Assembly: GCA_020809705.1 (NCBI GenBank)
Contig: CP085834.1
Coordinates: 3,224,001 to 3,288,000 of the forward strand
From: Calonectria ilicicola
Lineage: Eukaryota > Ascomycota > Sordariomycetes > Hypocreales > Nectriaceae
DNA length: 64,000 bases
Direction: 5' to 3'
The notes beneath the pieces were generated by a model. The model worked only from the letters and a program-made list of their open reading frames with translations. It searched no databases and had not been told where the DNA came from. Positions 12,259-23,690 of the stretch are shown here, in pieces. Position 1 is the stretch's first letter, and the number at the start of each line of letters is the position of its first letter. The position numbers were made by a program, and so were the translations under genes.

Positions 12259-14920
12259 TTATCTGCTTACCGCCTTGGCCTTCTCGGACTTGACCTCCTC
12301 AGTCTTGGCCTTCTTGGCCTTGCGCGCCTTGTTCAACAGTTCCTATAGGGTAGGTCATTAGTCACAGATGGCATGATAACCAGAAACAGGTGACTTACAT
12401 CAACCTCGTTGTCGAGGCTCTACTGGTCATTAGCAAATTATCACCAGAAATTATCATTGAAATGGATTCCTAAGTCGGGAGCAGACTAGCAAGAAACAAA
12501 TCAGCAAATATTCAACGGGATGTCAACGGAAAGCGATAACTTGCGTCAAATTTTTCCTCCCAAAGCTGTTCATAAATTCCCGTCAGTCAACTGGTCCAAT
12601 GGCAAATCCGATTGATATAGGACTTACGAGGAAGTGCCTGATGCACTCCTAGTTAAGATTAGTAAAGTATTAGAATGCGTAGAAAGAGGGTTATACTTCA
12701 CGTTCGGCCTCCTAGGCCTTTAATACCAGCATGTTGGGGAGTCCAGCTTAGCAGGGGAGCGAGTATAACGCTATTTACCTGAACGGAGGCGGTGGCATAC
12801 TGAAATTTTCGTTAGCCAATCTGAATTGATGTACATGATTGATAAGTACTTACAGAAATCTTTTCACGCCAGTACTGAGATCAGTTAGCATGTAAATGTA
12901 CATGAAGGGAAGGGGGAATACTCACAGCCATTTTGTCTTGGGCAAGCTAGAAGAGATTAAACGTCTTAGTATAGCTTAATATAGAAGATTAGTGGGAATG
13001 ACATACCTCTCGTTGACCCTTCTAATGGTCAAGTATTAATTCGAATGTCACCATGCACCCATTATAGATATCTGGGAGATACTCACAATCGCAGGCTTCT
13101 ATTTATTTATTAGATTACTGCCCACATGGCGGGATATAGATATGCGATAAACTTACCTTGTCCTCGGGAGGGGGTGGGAGGTGGTCTAGATACTCTGATT
13201 AGCTCATGTTCTTTTTCTATTAGTGTATGAACTTACTGATGTGGTGACGGCGGTGGCAGGGGTCTCCTAAGTATGTTAAAAGACGGAACTGCGATTAAGG
13301 AGATTCTAAGAACATAAGCTCGCCTTTCTCTATTCAGCGTCAGGGTTAGTAATTTGAGCTACAATGCCATACCCTAGTATACTACATACCTTTTGCCCAC
13401 TAGGGGCACGGCCACTGGGGGCACGGCCGGCCGGGAAAGCAGGCTAGTAAAAAATTAGAACCCATTGTTGCAAGCAGTCAATGCCATGGTCCATGAAATT
13501 TCCATCAACAAGGGCTACCAGTGCAAGGTGGGATGTGTTGTATGAATGAGAAAAAGAGCATCGCAACGAAAATATCGGATGTAACATCAATGGGATTGGA
13601 ATTGTTGAGCGCAGAGTTCTAGGTCTAGCAGATGACATATTATATATAATGTGCAAAAGGATGTCGTATGTAGAAGAGAGAGAATGGAACAGCGGGTGAG
13701 GCCGGTCAAGGACGTGGCAAATGGGACTTAGATGCATGGTGGTTGCAACTTCACGGTAGGCACAGAACAATCCGAAAAGTGGAAGCTATAAGTCGGCGAG
13801 ATGTGGAGGTGGAATGCGAAGGCGGAATGCGAAAGCGAAATTGTGTCAAAGAGTGTTGTGTTGATGAAACGAAATGTCTGCGTCCGACGAAGTGGAAACT
13901 GGTTCATCCGAAAGACTTCAAGAGCTCCAGAGCCAGGGAAACGAGCGCAGGATAGCGTGAGAGTAACTGGACATGGGGAAAATATTGGGGCGGTTAGAGG
14001 CAATGAAGTGGGCGTTCTGGCGGTGACACCAAAGGAGTTCAAATCCAGGCAATTGGGGGTTGGCGTGCGCATGAAGAATGCTAGACGGCATGACAGCGAT
14101 TGCGTGGAGGCCCAAGGGTTGGACGTATGGAAGAGCTAAGGCTCGAACTGTCGCACCCATCTCAATGAAACTGGAAGCTGGGTGATTTGGAGTTGGGATG
14201 AGCATGAGGCGGTGTGCAGCAGGGCGTAGCAGCAATCGGGCAGATAGAACACGCCGAAGTGGTCCAAGTCCCGAAACTGGTGTTGTCGTAGCAAGCTCAA
14301 AGGAATCGAATTCCAGGCGGTCGGCTGTTGGAATACGCAGAAACAATATGGGGTGGTCAAACGGTACTTACTGGGATGTTGGCGCTCTTCTACAATGTAC
14401 AGTTGGCATGACGATGTCCGTTCGGATGGGTAGACAAGCGCGTACTCGAGGCATTTTGGACTACAAAGTGTCAGCACTGGAAAAAATCACTAAGTCGAAA
14501 TGTGGAAGCTACTTACGCTGCGGAAATGGGGGCGAAAAAACGTCTGCTAAACATCAATAAGTTAGTGCTCATTCAACAGCGATTGGATGGGGGGACGTGG
14601 GAGCAATAGAGCAACATACCAAAACTCGCGGATTGTTTGGGTAGGTTAAAGATCCAAAAGAAACATCATGGACGGTGCGACGACAGTTATGCAGGTGCGT
14701 AGTTTGCGATTAGGGCACGGTTCGAAGACGACAGGGAGAAGATCCGAACCAGCCTTGTCGTGAAAGAAGACGAGTATTTGGTGGCGGGGATGGGGATGCG
14801 AATGGATCGACGTAGAGCGCATCATGATTTACACGGGCGGACTTTGACTGACATGACTTGATTAGCCCGGAACACAACAAGGTCAATTGGAGAGGTCAAG
14901 GAATCACGTACCCTGGGCAT
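12259..14920 (-). CDS. Gene A: mini-exon coiled-coil gene (5' part unresolved)
   Basis: I do not recognise this gene family. The minus strand shows a ladder of tiny exons bounded by consensus splice sites. 3' exons are 13087-13098 (KPAI), 13007-13021 (KGQRE), 12926-12946 (LAQDKMA), 12854-12874 (YWREKIS), 12779-12799 (YATASVQ), 12697-12711 (EAERE), 12628-12648 (ECIRHFL), 12545-12565 (LWEEKFD, GC donor), 12399-12419 (SLDNEVD) and 12259-12342, a Lys/Ala/Glu tail with stop. All are phase 0; many are 21 nt, one heptad each. They pair with exons of gene B at 24437-25716. Upstream candidates are 13391-13444, 13237-13266, 13157-13185, 14372-14389 and an ATG exon of nine nucleotides at 14912-14920 encoding MPR. 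Phases of the 5' set do not all join, so a frameshift, missed exons or partial decay is possible. The product would be a short Pro-rich segment followed by a coiled coil. Confidence 0.6.
13445..14371. repeat. Possible diverged duplication inside the 5' region of gene A
   Basis: Segments near 14031-14071 and 14298-14338 resemble each other over about 41 nt (roughly two-thirds identical, both starting CAAAGGA and containing TCCAGGC). Together with two MPR-encoding start-like exons (14912-14920 and 14446-14460) this suggests an old internal duplication. Long ORFs on both strands here lack recognisable features. Confidence 0.3.
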
Positions 14921-15741
14921 TTTTGCGTCGTTGTTAATAATGAACCACCGGAACAAGCAGTGAGCTACTGACTGGTGGCGTGGTATTGGTAAAATAAATC
15001 TAGAAGAAAACACAATAAATCAGGAAAAGATTCGACATCACTAAATTGGGCGTGTTTGGACGTGGGATAATGGCAGGGCGCATGGTCCCTGGACGTGTGC
15101 GTTGTTGTTGTTGTGGAAGAAGAGGAAGAATAAGAAGAAATTCGAAGAAGAAATTCGAAGAAGAAAACTACGAGATTTTTGGGGACTGCACAGTCGAATA
15201 CAAACGGCTGACATGGCAGTGCCAACACCTGGTGCTCCCTGTGACCACGGCTGCCACTACCTCCACCATGGATTCGTCGAACTTCAATGTAACCACAGAG
15301 ATATCGATGATCTTGTTGTCCGTTGCCATTATATGCATAGACGTGAGTAACAACTCCCACAGGATCTAAGTCCTGTGCTTCATACTACTGTTTGATTTTG
15401 TGTCAGCAGTAAATTTACCCAGCTGAATGTGGGTTAAGGCCCACCTAACCGCGCCCTGCTAAATCGCACACGCCATCTACCCCCTTAGTAAAATGCTCTC
15501 CAGCATAGTGAATCCTACCGCCCTCACGCCTCCATAATCTTAACTCTCTCCTGCCAGTCACTACCGCACCAACAAATTCCGTTCCTTTGCTCCTCCATGT
15601 ATTATCGAGACTGAATCAACGGGTGTCGGCGATATAAAAGTCCGGCTCCCCCGCGCATCAGCCAGACAAACACCCCCTCATATCGACGATGTAATGGAAA
15701 ACGAGGCTCCCACTAGCAACAACCACTTTGGAGCATAAAAT
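14921..15741. other. Intergenic, no gene seen
   Basis: Holds a GAA-rich stretch (15116-15175) and, at 15570-15740, the likely promoter and 5' UTR of the BTB gene. ORFs on both strands at 15046-15369 look like composition artefacts. Confidence 0.5.
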
Positions 15742-16815
15742 ATGCAGCGGGATCCTGGAATGACGCGAAAAACTGAGTTTCTTGCTCAGAACAAGACGTA
15801 TGTACTAACAGCCGTTTTTTTTTCTTTTTACGAGTATCCCGACCTAACCCATACATCAAGGCTACTTGAAACAGGGGAATTCTCCGATGCGACAGTCACA
15901 TGTCAAGGACGAACCTGGAAATTGCACCAGGCAATCATTTGCCCCCGATCGAAATTTTTTCACAGAGCCTTTCAAGGCCAATTCAAGGTATTTGAACCCA
16001 AGGTTTTTTGTTGAACGTGTTAGTTTTATTCTTGCCTTTCGATACCAAAGTCACTCGTGAATGAAGCGTTTTAACAACTAGATGCAGGAAGCGGCAGTCA
16101 AATCGATCGATCTGGAGGAAGTGGATCCAGATCTGTTTGACTACGTCGTCCATTACCTGTACACAGGAGGTCAGTCATTAAAACAGTCTTGGGCAAAAAA
16201 GATCAGCCCCTAGCTAACAGGTGAAATCGAGATTGTGACTGGTATGACCTCAGTCGTCTCACCACTAATCCATTCCTCCAGGCCACGCAGCTTTCCATCG
16301 TAGCTGATTACATTGGCCTGGAAGCAATGATTCCTGACATATGCACCTATTTAAGAGAATACTACACACCCATAGCAGCATTAGTTCAGGGTGCTTACAG
16401 ATATATATCAGCCATACGACCAAGTTCCATTGACGAGATTTCGGAAGGGTTTCTAGACATGTATATTGAAGGAGCGCAATTGGCATTTGACCACCCCGCA
16501 CCAGGCCTAGACCCGCTCCGAGCTACATTTCGGCGATTTGTCTCAGACACTGCATATTGCGTCTTGAGAGACGAGGTCTTTTTGACAGGCTTGCGAGAAT
16601 GTCCTACGCTATCGCAATCGATTTTGGAAAATCTCTTTGCCGATGGATCGTCCTTCCTTGATATAATTCCTCGAGAGGATTCCATGATTCCGCCAATGTG
16701 TCATAAATGCCACCTGTTCAACGCATATCCATATACTGCGACATGGCTTGTCGAAGGCCGGCTCCATGGCCGTTGCAAGAGCTGTCAGGAAGAGGTGGAG
16801 CTTTCTGGTTCTTAA
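15742..16815 (+). CDS. BTB/POZ domain protein with C-terminal CxxC pair
   Basis: Five exons (15742-15797, 15861-15987, 16088-16169, 16221-16234, 16282-16815) join to 270 residues. The BTB fold begins LLETGEFSDATVTCQG, with the typical LHQAIICPRSKFF and FDYVVHYLYTGG, and continues in LSIVADYIGLEAMI. Fungal BTB proteins of this type are usually adaptors for CUL3 ubiquitin ligases or chromatin factors. The C-terminus carries CHKC and CKSC about 30 residues apart, which could form a zinc ribbon; this is unusual for the family. The 14-nt fourth exon is required to keep frame and uses a weaker GTGACT donor, so this junction is the least certain. No neighbour suggests a shared pathway. Confidence 0.8.
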
Positions 16816-18292
16816 GGATATTAAAGTGAAGAGGAACAGAGCATGTTTCCTCGGGTAACAAAAATTTAATGTTGGGGACTTTTGGTAAATTTTGGGTTAC
16901 AAACCCACTTTATTGTAGTTTTTCATGGAGTCTTCTCCGAGATTGTCTGGCTGAAGTATTCTTTATGTTACATGTCTAAACTCGATGGTTTATGTGAATG
17001 AAGCAAATATATTCATCTACTGACTAGTAAATTAACCCAATAACATGAAATCAATGCCTTCATCAGTGTTATATTTTATTTAGCCAGTGCATCATTGAAA
17101 GGAACTATTCCCAAACCAACCAACCAAAATCATGACTAGCGGCATGAAGCGGATATTCGGACAATATTGTCCATGCGTAAAGCCGAAAAAAGGAGTCCTC
17201 AAACTCCTTTTGTGCTTAGATGGGGTTTCATCGTCCCGAAGTAGTGCGGCGCCCATAGCGCCAATTAATTTTAGCACGGTCACTCGGGGGTGGTGGTTGG
17301 TTTCGCTTCAAGCCAAAATCGCCTAGGCTTGCTAAGTGGCAGGCACTGAGAGATGCGATTGGTCATACGGGAATCCATTGGGCGACAAAATTGACAACAC
17401 CACAAGGTGCCCAATGTTCCAGACCCCAAGGGGGATCATGCAATGGAAATCTGAGCGGTAAATAAGAAAAGAAGAAAAAAATATGTCGGTATGTGGGGGA
17501 AAAAAAGAATGGCTGCGCCGCGACGCTTGGATGCTCAACGGTGACTGCTGACATTTCCAATTCCCGATGCCTAATTACATTTGACACTGTCTTATCTAAT
17601 TAGCGTCCAATTTCCTCCCTTTGATCAACGCCTTTGCAGTCTAGCCTCCAACTGAATGTCTGAGTGGATGTCTGAGAGTGGCCTTGGCTCAACGTCATGA
17701 AGTGCGAAGGGGCCAATCACGGCTAGAGAAATAAGGTTTACTTTTTGTACGATTTGAAGAGGCTAGTTCGTATTATTTCAGGCCTATAAGAAATGGCAAA
17801 ATCAGAGATCATCTAGCCAAAAACTACCGAGTCCTCACTCCATTTTCTGCAATATGGATCCGCGTATATTAAGACCGTCCAAGACGGCAAAAGTACAACA
17901 CACAGGTGGGTTATCGACAGACCAATAGGAGAAAATTAAGCATTGCCCCAGCTGAACGAAATTACCAGACAGGGATCTGGCGTTGGGCTCTGCCGTCAGC
18001 TGACGGGAACAAGCCCACGGAATTTCACGTGCCGCGGAGCCACGTACATACATACATACAACTGCCGTTCACCCATACTCATACTCGCGGGAATTCACAT
18101 GAAAGCCACAAAGTTGTTGCTCCCAAACCCCCCACTGCTGTTGCGGGATGCAGACATGATGTGCTAACGCAGGCCTCCAGAGCCTCAACCAAGGCCTGTC
18201 TCTCCGTGGACGACGCGCGTGCCCCACACCTCCAAAATCTCGACTCCCCGGTCGAGGCAGTCGTCGTAATTTCGACTACTGTAGTCGCATCT
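16816..18292. other. Intergenic, no gene seen
   Basis: Contains a small perfect inverted repeat near 17187-17208 (AAAGGAG / CTCCTTT) and, just before 18293, a repeated CATA stretch (about 18047-18060) suggestive of a 5' UTR. No coding signal recognised; a minus-strand 63-codon frame at 17092-17283 has no support. Confidence 0.5.
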
Positions 18293-19135
18293 ATGGACTC
18301 CGACGACATCATCGAGGACGATTGGGAGCATGTGGCGCCCGAGCCATCGCGGTTAGGTGTAGCCACGTCGCCTTGCAGCAGGGACAGCGCCCGTGTGCCG
18401 GATGAACGCAACCATGGCCTTGATGATGCAAGGGTATCTCTAAATTCAAACTCGGATCTCGCATGGTCACCTCCACAAGCCCCCGATGAACTCCCTTCAA
18501 GCAACGACTGGTCTTGGCTCAACGAGTCGTTTGACCTCCAGAGGGAAGTGAATGAGCGCTGTGACATAACTCAGAACTCTAATGCAACCAATGCCTTGTC
18601 ATTTACAGCTCCGGCAGACGCATCTTGGCCCAACGCTCCATCAATCCCTGCCAGCCCGGCTCCATCCAGCACATCCTCCTTTGGGAGCATCAACAGCGTC
18701 GTATCTCATCCTCCTCGGACAGAGAAAAAGAAGAAGAGAGTCGCCAAAATGAATTACAGCGAGTTAATAGACGCATCAGCACAGGCCGCCCCGAGCGTTG
18801 GTTCCGTCGGGTATCAGCAGACTTCGGGCCAAGACCGCACCACCACCCCTGCAAAGGACTCTCCTGACATCCGGCAGCCAAGACATGTCGCGTCTGAGCA
18901 CAACAACCAAGACGATCACCAGCCCTGTGCAGAGAACAGCAAACTTCAGCATTTTAACTCACAGAATCCGTCGCATCATCGTATAGACCAAGAAGTTGGC
19001 CAGTCACCACGGTCGGCTACCGATGCGCAGCAGGACGTTGCTGGTGTCATGCAGTCACTTTCCACCCTCGGCGCAAGCAAGGGACGCTACGGTATCGACA
19101 AGCTGCCACCTCTGGGAAACCTTTTTGATGGATAG
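18293..19135 (+). CDS. Hypothetical disordered protein, 280 aa
   Basis: An uninterrupted frame with an ATG at 18293 encodes 280 residues beginning MDSDDIIEDDWEHV. The frame stays open upstream to 17906, but that part is basic and of 5'-UTR-like composition, so the later start is preferred. The sequence is rich in Ser, Pro, Asn, Gln and Asp with no predicted domain; a basic patch EKKKKRVAKMN in the middle could be a nuclear localisation signal, and the C-terminus is a conserved-looking KLPPLGNLFDG. Likely a nuclear or cytoplasmic regulatory protein by composition only. I do not recognise the family. No intron is needed. Confidence 0.6.
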   Translation: MDSDDIIEDDWEHVAPEPSRLGVATSPCSRDSARVPDERNHGLDDARVSLNSNSDLAWSPPQAPDELPSSNDWSWLNESFDLQREVNERCDITQNSNATNALSFTAPADASWPNAPSIPASPAPSSTSSFGSINSVVSHPPRTEKKKKRVAKMNYSELIDASAQAAPSVGSVGYQQTSGQDRTTTPAKDSPDIRQPRHVASEHNNQDDHQPCAENSKLQHFNSQNPSHHRIDQEVGQSPRSATDAQQDVAGVMQSLSTLGASKGRYGIDKLPPLGNLFDG

Positions 19136-20424
19136 ATTTTGGTTTAAAATTCACATAAAGAACAACTTTAGAATTTCTTTTTTTTTTGCATGATGGCATA
19201 TGATTATGAGGAGCCTGGTGGTTCTTGCAGCATAAACTTTTGGCGGGATACATTTATTTTGTTTTATGATTTTAGCATGATTTCCTTCAAGAATAACCTC
19301 CATAAACTGTACTTTAGCAACATTTCAGGGGTACAATTCTTTTCATAATTTTTCACTTAGGACAATCGAAGGGATTTATGGCAACATATCCTGTTACACT
19401 TGTAACACCTCATCAGATCGAGTAAAATCACAAAGGAACATAACACTAAGTGGCCACAGAAGAATAAAGATGGAAGACAAGAAATGGAGATCCATATTGG
19501 AAACGAGTACATCACGTTTGAGGCCGCCAAGATCGATTCGCCGGTTCATGTTACAGAGTTGATCGATCTAAAAAAGCTATGAGTGTTTGCTATCTGATGC
19601 AGGACCTGAAGATTTTCGTGTTCGGCCGCATCGTTCTCCACCTCAAGATCATGTCTATCTAAAGCATGGTCTGTGATACAGAGTTACGGGATTAGAAAGA
19701 CCGAAGGTAGAAATGGATACGCTTTTTTGTTTACGTATTGAGAATTAGTCTTTGCAATTTCACACCGAGAAAGAGAAAGTAAACAAAAGTTATACGTTTG
19801 AGGGATATGAGAAGTGTTTGTAGTACCTCAATTTGTGGAGATGGTCTCCAGGACTCCACGAAAAAATTTGTTAAGCCGTACGTGTATTAAGATTGCAGCC
19901 CTAACCAAGACCCATTACATTTCATTCCCTTTAACCACCATCAAAAGATGGAATTAAAGACGGAAAAGGTGAACACCCGGGGCTCATTCCTTTCAGCTCC
20001 AACGGACCATCAGCCTACATGTTCGTTACTGACAAACTCGTCTAGCTATGCCGTAATTCATATTACCCTGAATGCTTACCAATAACGTTTATTTACGTAA
20101 AGCTCTCTTAAGATACTTGATGCTCTTGACGTGGTATGACTTTATTAAGATAAGGAAGCCTTCATATCGGCGTAGGACGGCACCACTCAGTATCAACGAT
20201 GGTATTTCCCTGCACGCACACACATATTTGCTAGCTGTATACATCCAAGTTTGGATCTCAGGCCCAAAAATGAATAAAAGTATAGAATAATTTATGTATT
20301 TTCTATTTTATTTATGACAAACTAAACTTTCAATTAAAAATAGAAGGGAAAATGGCTAGCATGCATTTTCTATGGTATACCATCATAAGAGCTGCTGGTA
20401 TGGCCAATTTGAAGTTCTCTGGTC
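19136..20424. other. Intergenic, no gene seen
   Basis: About 1.3 kb without supported coding potential; a 72-codon plus-strand frame at 20072-20290 has no recognisable feature. Confidence 0.55.
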
Positions 20425-21492
20425 CTAGAGAGTATCCATCAACTTTCGCGGTCTTAAAACCCCAACATGATTCCATGCGTGCAAAGTCGCACGACGAAAA
20501 TCCTCGGGACTCATAAAAAACGGCTCCACAAACTCAAGTTCCCCCTCTAGTTGCCTCCAAGACAATCCCCCAAGATCATCTATTTCGTCAATAAAGTAAG
20601 CCGCCGATGTTTTGGGATGATTAGGGTAGTCTAATCCTGACACCACCTCCACATATTCTTCATTGCAATCGTGAAAAATATAAGGGTCTTTATCAACCAC
20701 TACCCAAGGCTCAACTTTATATATGACTCGGTCGATGAGCCAAATAAAGCATTCAGAATGGCCATAAGCAAAATGCTCTACCATAGTATAAACAAAAGAG
20801 CGCGGAGAGACCTCTCTGAAAAATTATGGTGGTGTTTGAGGCAAATTGAGTAACCAGCTTGAGTCGAATTCGACGACAACATTTCTAACCAATCCATAGG
20901 ACTGGTACTGAGCGCAAAAAGCAAAATCATCCAAGAGATACTTCCAACCAGTGCGATATTCGGGACGGCCCAACCAATCACAGATTGTTTCGAGAGTTGG
21001 TTTGATGGCATCTTGATATGGTCGTACAACGAGGTGCCAATCTTCACCGCCATCCGTTATCGAAGGGGCACAGGTAATAGTTGAGATACTTGAATATTTC
21101 TGGAATGTTGGGTCTGATGGATAGTCGAACTTTATCCCCTCTTTAGGAGGCTCGTGGTGCCTTTGATGCCAATATGTCATGTTCGAGCAACTTATAATAG
21201 CCTCCCGAGACTCTTTGCAGGTCGTCCAAAGCCCCGCATCCCACAGATATGCAGACGCATTAGGCGTTCCATCATCATTGAACTCTGGGACCACTGCTAG
21301 ATAGTATGGATCAGGATCATTTCGAGGGCCAGGGAGCTTCCTCTGGATAGTGGCTACTTTTTCTTTGTGGTCCTGGGCAATGAACGAGAAGGTATGGATG
21401 CCAGGAGATATTGGATGAACAGCAGCCTCCCAAATAATGCGTCGTAGCTCCCACGGGAGGTTGGGAAAGAGATGGAATCTTCTGTTGGTCAT
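20425..21492 (-). pseudogene. 2EXR-domain protein split by an in-frame stop
   Basis: Starting at 21492 the frame opens with FPNLPWELRRIIWEAA, the hallmark of the fungal 2EXR family, and runs 222 codons to a TAA at 20824-20826. The same frame reopens at once and continues to a stop at 20425, giving another 119-codon stretch from the ATG at 20784 with similar composition (HAWNHVGVLRPRKL near its end). I looked for an intron that would remove the TAA: the TTTTTCAG just after it is a good acceptor, but no donor gives a matching phase. A nonsense mutation is therefore the simpler reading; the 222-residue product could still be made. 2EXR proteins have no established biochemical function. The neighbouring sequence is AT-rich and gene-poor. 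Confidence 0.7.
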
Positions 21493-23094
21493 GTTGAAAT
21501 GCGCTTGATTGCAGGACGTTGAATATGGGTGTTGCGACGTGGCCGATGAACAACTGCCAAATGGTGTTGCTAAGGGAAGAAGACTTTTTTTCTTGCTTTG
21601 GAGGGGGGCGGCCACAGGTATCAAGGATTATTATACAGATAGAAAGAAGTTTTTTAGGCTCAGTGTAACAGAGTTTGCCTTGTTGGTTAATGTGTATGTA
21701 GGACCATTTCGGTCAACCTTGAGAGCAGACGGCAGCCTCGAAGTTTGGAAAGTTAATGCATGATGACAATTGTAGCAAGCGATAGGTTCATTTGCATGCT
21801 GACATTGGCTAGGCAGTCCTTCGTAGCCCATCAAAGACCACAGATATGTAACATTGTCGGCGACCCAAAAATCAAACATTTAGAAACTTTGTCAGCGATA
21901 ATTATTCTAAATTATTTAACCCTTTTGGTCTTAATAGCGGAACTCAATGATGCTCTCAAGGGTTTGTCGGCGGTTCGAGTGTGCCATTCTTAGGCGAATT
22001 CCTAAAATAGACATTGGAAGAAGGATGATAGAATTCGGACAGGTCGTGCTGGCCAGAGAATTCGTCCATAAGATTGGCGGTGGCGTCGGATGCAGCACTC
22101 ATTTGTGGACAACCGCAAGATCGGCTTTTGCGACGGTTTACATAAAGTGAGTGCAAGAGACAGATGCTTGCATCGTACTTTGACGGTGAGATTTCGCGAT
22201 AGGTGCTCTTTGGATGAGGTGCTGTGTGATGGTTGTGAGAGAATGAGATCTGCGGTGTTGGAATCACCTTCTCAAGCAACCCTTGCAGCGTCCATGAGAA
22301 GGGCAGGAACCCTTTCAACTCCTTTACGAAGTACTAGATCGGATCTAAAAACGCCCCTGATAGATATAGCAGTCTTGATTTATTGGACTTTGATGTCCAT
22401 AATACTGTAGGGGTGTTCATTTATTCGGTTGCCACGATCATATTGGCGTCAAAGGAAGGAGAAGCTCCTTGACCATTAGTCCAACGTGACCAGAGTTTTG
22501 ACATATTGGATTCTAATGGTGGAGATAGGAAAGTATCTGTGAGGTGGATAATACTTTGGTCAGGAATTGGACAGAAACTTGCATTTCGATCATCAGACAG
22601 GCTTCATAGCACAAATTCAAAATTGATTGCAACACTTTATACTACGATCATTGCATCGGATTTTACCACCAAACTCTTGAGTTCATTAAGTACGGATCAC
22701 TTCGGATATTGCACCCAGCTGTCACCAGAGAGAAAGTGTCACGATGGCCTCTTCCGGATCCCCCGACAGCACTACTTTTCTATCCCCTGCGGTGCAAGTC
22801 ACAACTGGAAGCGCGACGACACCCATCAAGATAACCAGGGCGAGATTAAACGTAGAAAGTTTCGAGGAATGAGTCCCGGTTCACTCAAGAGTGCAGGAGA
22901 CAATACAGAGTCAGCTGAAAAATGGTAAAATGTTTAGCAGGTGGACAGTAAGTCAAAATAATTATGTTGAAATGTTGTTTCTACAAGGAATCATAAAACA
23001 AAAACAATATATGTATAAAATAATGAATAAAATAAACATTATAAATATAAATAAATAAAAACCCCTCCTGGGTTCGGAGAGAGAAAACACCCCC
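21493..23094. other. Intergenic, one small plus-strand ORF
   Basis: No supported gene. A 42-codon frame at 22744-22872 (MASSGSPDSTTF...) has protein-like composition and might be an exon remnant. The end of the region (22980-23060) is AT-rich. Confidence 0.45.
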
Positions 23095-23480
23095 CTAGGC
23101 CCGGCTAGCCCGCCCGGCCTCCTTGGCCTCCTTGGCCTGCCTGGCCTCCTTGGCCTGCCTGGCCTCCTTGGCCTGCAGATATTCTCGCTCTTGGATATTT
23201 ATTATAACTCCAACGCAAAGAAGATAAATTCCCTTAGTATAATCACTTTTAACGAAACGGTGAAATGCGGCATGGAACATTCTGCTTTTTTAGTTAGTAG
23301 CCTGGCTGCAGCTATATCAGAACACATACCTGAAGGTAATATTTAAACGTGCTTGCGAGAGTGTGGTTTCTTTGTGGCCCTCTCGGCAAGCAGTGCAAGC
23401 CTGGATCGCAGTGGCTTTGTCAAGGGTGATGTTGTGCGGGCGGTCTCGATCTTCGTAACAGTAGCTTCAAGCGTCTAGAT
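23095..23480 (-). pseudogene. Decayed relative of the mini-exon genes (locus C)
   Basis: The segment 23098-23175 reads AKEARQAKEARQAKEAK followed by a short basic tail and a stop, preceded by a CTGCAG acceptor. It resembles the Lys/Ala/Glu tail of gene A. A second exon-like stretch at 23354-23480 starts after a CTAG acceptor (TLEATVTKIETAR) and ends in SRKHV and a stop. The flanking sequence at about 23440-23690 matches the upstream flank of gene B (25860-26110), with differences mainly of C-to-T and G-to-A type. I infer a third, point-mutated copy of the locus. The link between the two exon-like stretches is not resolved. Confidence 0.4.
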
Positions 23481-23556
23481 TCGCTGTTTGCGTTGGGCAA
23501 AGATGTGGATGCTTGGCTTCGAACGATGAAGAAGAAAGTGATAGTTATATTAAGGA

Positions 23557-23690
23557 TGGGGATTGAAATCTTAATTTGGAAAAGCTTGCTGCTTTTATCT
23601 ACAGGTTCAGGCCTGGTTAGAAGATAACTCTTTGGCTGTATTTCTAAACTTTTAAGCTGTTGGATATAAGGGCATTTAGACTTCTATCTT
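23557..23690 (+). repeat. Duplicated flank, copy 1 (RIP-like)
   Basis: Matches 25977-26110 in order and content, sharing blocks such as GCTGCTTTTAT and AAGGGCATTTAG. Where they differ, this copy mostly has T for C or A for G, and it is followed by a strongly AT-biased stretch to about 24090. Confidence 0.55.

Noticed and set aside
12259..13450. Regularly spaced short units resembling a CRISPR-like array
   Set aside because: The units differ in sequence, have splice borders and read through in one frame; the regularity is that of mini-exons in a fungal gene.
13444..14477. Overlapping 100-140 codon ORFs on both strands
   Set aside because: They lie in intron or 5' sequence of gene A, overlap each other and lack features of real proteins.
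20824..20896. Intron that would remove the TAA in the 2EXR gene
   Set aside because: Candidate donors give the wrong phase for the TTTTTCAG acceptor, or create a new stop at the junction.
22506..22928. 140-codon plus-strand ORF
   Set aside because: No domain, unusual composition and no splice partners; only a short nested frame looks protein-like.
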